This document shows, one piece after another, positions 62,649 through 64,000 of a stretch of DNA of 64,000 nucleotides. The stretch spans positions 45,980 to 109,979 of the forward strand of contig CAJOHZ010000005.1 in the NCBI GenBank assembly GCA_905234695.1. Direction: 5' to 3'. A model generated the notes under the pieces. It was not told the DNA's origin. It made no database searches and saw only the letters and a program-made list of their open reading frames with translations. The stretch is from an uncultured Bacteroidales bacterium. GTDB taxonomy: Bacteria > Bacteroidota > Bacteroidia > Bacteroidales > P3. Numbering within the stretch: position 1 is the first letter of the stretch; the number at the start of each line of letters is the position of its first letter. The translations under genes and the position numbers were made by a program.

Positions 62649-63740
62649 ATGTTGAACAGCACAAACGATTTCAGCGGAATTTTCATTCCGAGCGAGATTG
62701 CAGTAGACCAGTCCCTGAGCTGGAACGAGAAAGCGGTCTACAGTATTTTCCACTATTTTACATTTAGAGGTGAGCTACATTGCTGCAAGCTGACAAATGA
62801 GAGCATAGCCCAACGCCTTGGCATAGGCTGTGTCCGTACATTAAGAAGGATTAAATCCGACCTGTCCCACAAGGGGCTTATTTCCATAAGAGGGATAACG
62901 GTGACAGCATTGAAAGAGTTTTCCACAAAGACAATTTTGTCCCCCACAAACAAGGACACCCTTGACCTTTCAGAGGGGACAGAAATGGTATCTAAAGAGG
63001 ACACTTCTGACCTCATCGAAGAGGACACGATAGACCCACATAATAAGAAGGACAATAAGACAAAAGAAGAACTATTCAGAGGAGAGAGTGAAAGCATCTT
63101 GATGGAATCTACAGACCAGCCTGACTCTCTCTCCGATTCCCAAGTCGCTCCGCTCCCCCAATCCCCTTTTGATGATATTGGAGACAACTCCGTTGTCTAT
63201 ATGCCTTGCAATGCCAAGTACACAAACAGAAAGGATTTTTGGGAAGCGTGGCACTCGTTCAAGGATGGGAACAACACAAAAGACAACCTCCAAGACTTAC
63301 TGGAAAACGCACGTTCTCTTGGCATACAAAGCGACCTCGCCGTTGAGTATGGGCGCACGAAGGGCAATGCGAATACACCAAAGACAACTGGAAATACCCC
63401 TTGGGTGAGACTGGCAGACAACATAGAGTACAACCTTGTTGTATCACCGAACTTCGATATCTCCAAGGAATACAGACCTGTACATCAGGAAGTGTTTGGG
63501 AAAGAACAGGCTATTCAATACGCTCAAAATGCCTCAGAACTGCTCCGCGTCAGTGAAGTAAGAAGCCCCCAGTACACAGCAACTTATCTCAAAGCATATC
63601 TGTTAGAATTTAGAACCCTAATTGCCTCGCTATGGCCTGACAGCGACAATATCAAGCGTGACCAGATTGCTATTCGTGTTTGGAACCGCTGCGTCTCGGA
63701 CAAATACCAAATTGACACTCTTTGTGGTGTGCGTCCATAA
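62649..63740 (+). CDS. helix-turn-helix (HTH_36-like) protein of mobile-element type
   Basis: This is a 363-residue protein. The N-terminal 85 residues (FIPSEIAVDQSLSWNEKAVYS, then CKLTNESIAQRLGIG and LRRIKSDLSHKGLI) form a winged-helix domain like HTH_36 proteins, which initiate or control replication in plasmids, phages and ICEs. The middle (about 100-185) is acidic and low-complexity. The C-terminal half has no match I recognise. Its AT-rich composition and divergent position beside the capsule leader suggest a mobile or accessory element beginning here. Confidence 0.7.
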   Translation: MLNSTNDFSGIFIPSEIAVDQSLSWNEKAVYSIFHYFTFRGELHCCKLTNESIAQRLGIGCVRTLRRIKSDLSHKGLISIRGITVTALKEFSTKTILSPTNKDTLDLSEGTEMVSKEDTSDLIEEDTIDPHNKKDNKTKEELFRGESESILMESTDQPDSLSDSQVAPLPQSPFDDIGDNSVVYMPCNAKYTNRKDFWEAWHSFKDGNNTKDNLQDLLENARSLGIQSDLAVEYGRTKGNANTPKTTGNTPWVRLADNIEYNLVVSPNFDISKEYRPVHQEVFGKEQAIQYAQNASELLRVSEVRSPQYTATYLKAYLLEFRTLIASLWPDSDNIKRDQIAIRVWNRCVSDKYQIDTLCGVRP

Positions 63741-63777
63741 CCACCCACATAGGACAAACGGGAATAACCATCAAAAC

Positions 63778-63813
63778 AACACACTGACAAAACAATCGGT
63801 TTGTTGGTGTGTT
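63778..63813 (+). terminator. imperfect hairpin after the HTH gene
   Basis: Aacacac (63778-63784) pairs with gtgtgtt (63807-63813), with further partial pairing inside. It lies 38 nt after the stop. There is no long T-run, so termination is uncertain. A second inverted pair TTTTTGAC/GTCAAAAA lies at 63885-63909. Confidence 0.35.
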
Positions 63814-63968
63814 TCTGTTGTGTTTGATACTACACGATGAAAACCAACGTGTTGTTGTAATAAAATTCAAAATAATCCGTTATATTTTTGACCGTTAGGA
63901 AGTCAAAAAACTAAAACTGTCAAATAATTCAAGAAAGTCTGCCACGACAGCAAGTTAGGCTCCGAAAT

Positions 63969-64000
63969 ATGAACATCAAAAAAGTCAAAGATTATTATGA
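63969..64000 (+). CDS. start of a gene cut by the window edge
   Basis: ATG 63969 begins MNIKKVKDYY and runs off the end in frame. The start resembles CHC2-type primase openings on mobile elements, but ten residues cannot prove this. Confidence 0.35.
   Translation, partial: MNIKKVKDYY

Noticed and set aside
61794..62664. Two - strand open frames of 187 and 179 codons in the capsule leader
   Set aside because: They lie over the direct repeats and hairpins, share translated repeat segments in different frames and show no domain, signal or family pattern.
1..64000. tRNA or rRNA genes
   Set aside because: No cloverleaf-like or conserved rRNA stretch was recognised by eye. A tRNAscan or Infernal search would be needed for certainty.

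Overview
The window comes from a Bacteroidota (order Bacteroidales) chromosome. The evidence is direct. Several genes are preceded by the Bacteroidetes-type -7 box TAnnTTTG (mostly TATCTTTG), at 3239-3269 and 9569-9600 with a TTTG -33 box about 19-20 nt upstream. There is a UpxY-type NusG paralogue heading a polysaccharide operon, an Na+-NQR operon, a Bacteroidales-style fumarate reductase, and a remnant of a type IX secretion sorting domain. No rRNA, tRNA or CRISPR array was seen.

Left part, about 1-23,300 (mostly + strand), is energy metabolism and housekeeping. It holds a four-gene 2-oxoacid:ferredoxin oxidoreductase (218-3154), a flotillin/SPFH protein, glmS overlapping a UvrD-like helicase with an embedded DEDDh exonuclease, nqrABCDEF (nqrD carries a 1-nt frameshift), a low-molecular-weight phosphatase, and a fumarate reductase operon. 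In that operon frdC is separated from frdAB by an AT-rich lipoprotein gene with a C10 tract and a broken T9SS-cargo remnant. A phosphopantetheinyl transferase fused to a Nudix domain follows, then a NAD synthetase whose glutaminase domain lacks catalytic residues.

Middle, 23,300-27,140: a secreted protein, a TrmH-type methyltransferase and a glycosyltransferase on the - strand, then a second glycosyltransferase and a small dispanin-like membrane protein on the + strand.

Right part, 27,154-61,746 (all - strand), is a 34-gene surface polysaccharide operon read right to left. upxY is first. Then come a polyprenyl-phosphate sugar transferase, Wzm (ABC permease), a nucleotidyltransferase-like protein, gmd and fcl (GDP-fucose), and Wzt with a carbohydrate-binding tail followed by a methyltransferase. 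A long run of glycosyltransferases (GT2, GT4, GT8, GT10 fucosyltransferase-like, GT32, GT39-like) follows, with wecB, two acyltransferases and a deacetylase. The operon ends with a CapK/FemAB/FemAB/DUF354/NodB-like module and then Wza and a BY-kinase Wzc with a (YG)15 tail. Base composition is mosaic, with a sharp shift inside wzt. The genes fit a GDP-fucose- and ManNAc-containing glycan, probably exported by Wzm/Wzt. About 0.9 kb upstream of upxY is a non-coding leader with two 80-bp direct repeats and terminator-like hairpins. Beyond it, on the + strand, are an HTH_36-type gene and the start of another gene that may belong to a mobile element.

The most interesting undescribed pattern is a family of paired, converging 7- or 8-nt tandem arrays (441-519, 1625-1712, 10044-10108 inside nqrA, 55654-55916). 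In the last pair a decayed four-helix-bundle (23S rRNA intervening-sequence type) gene lies between the two arms. The arrays may be the ends of a small mobile element or the scars it left.
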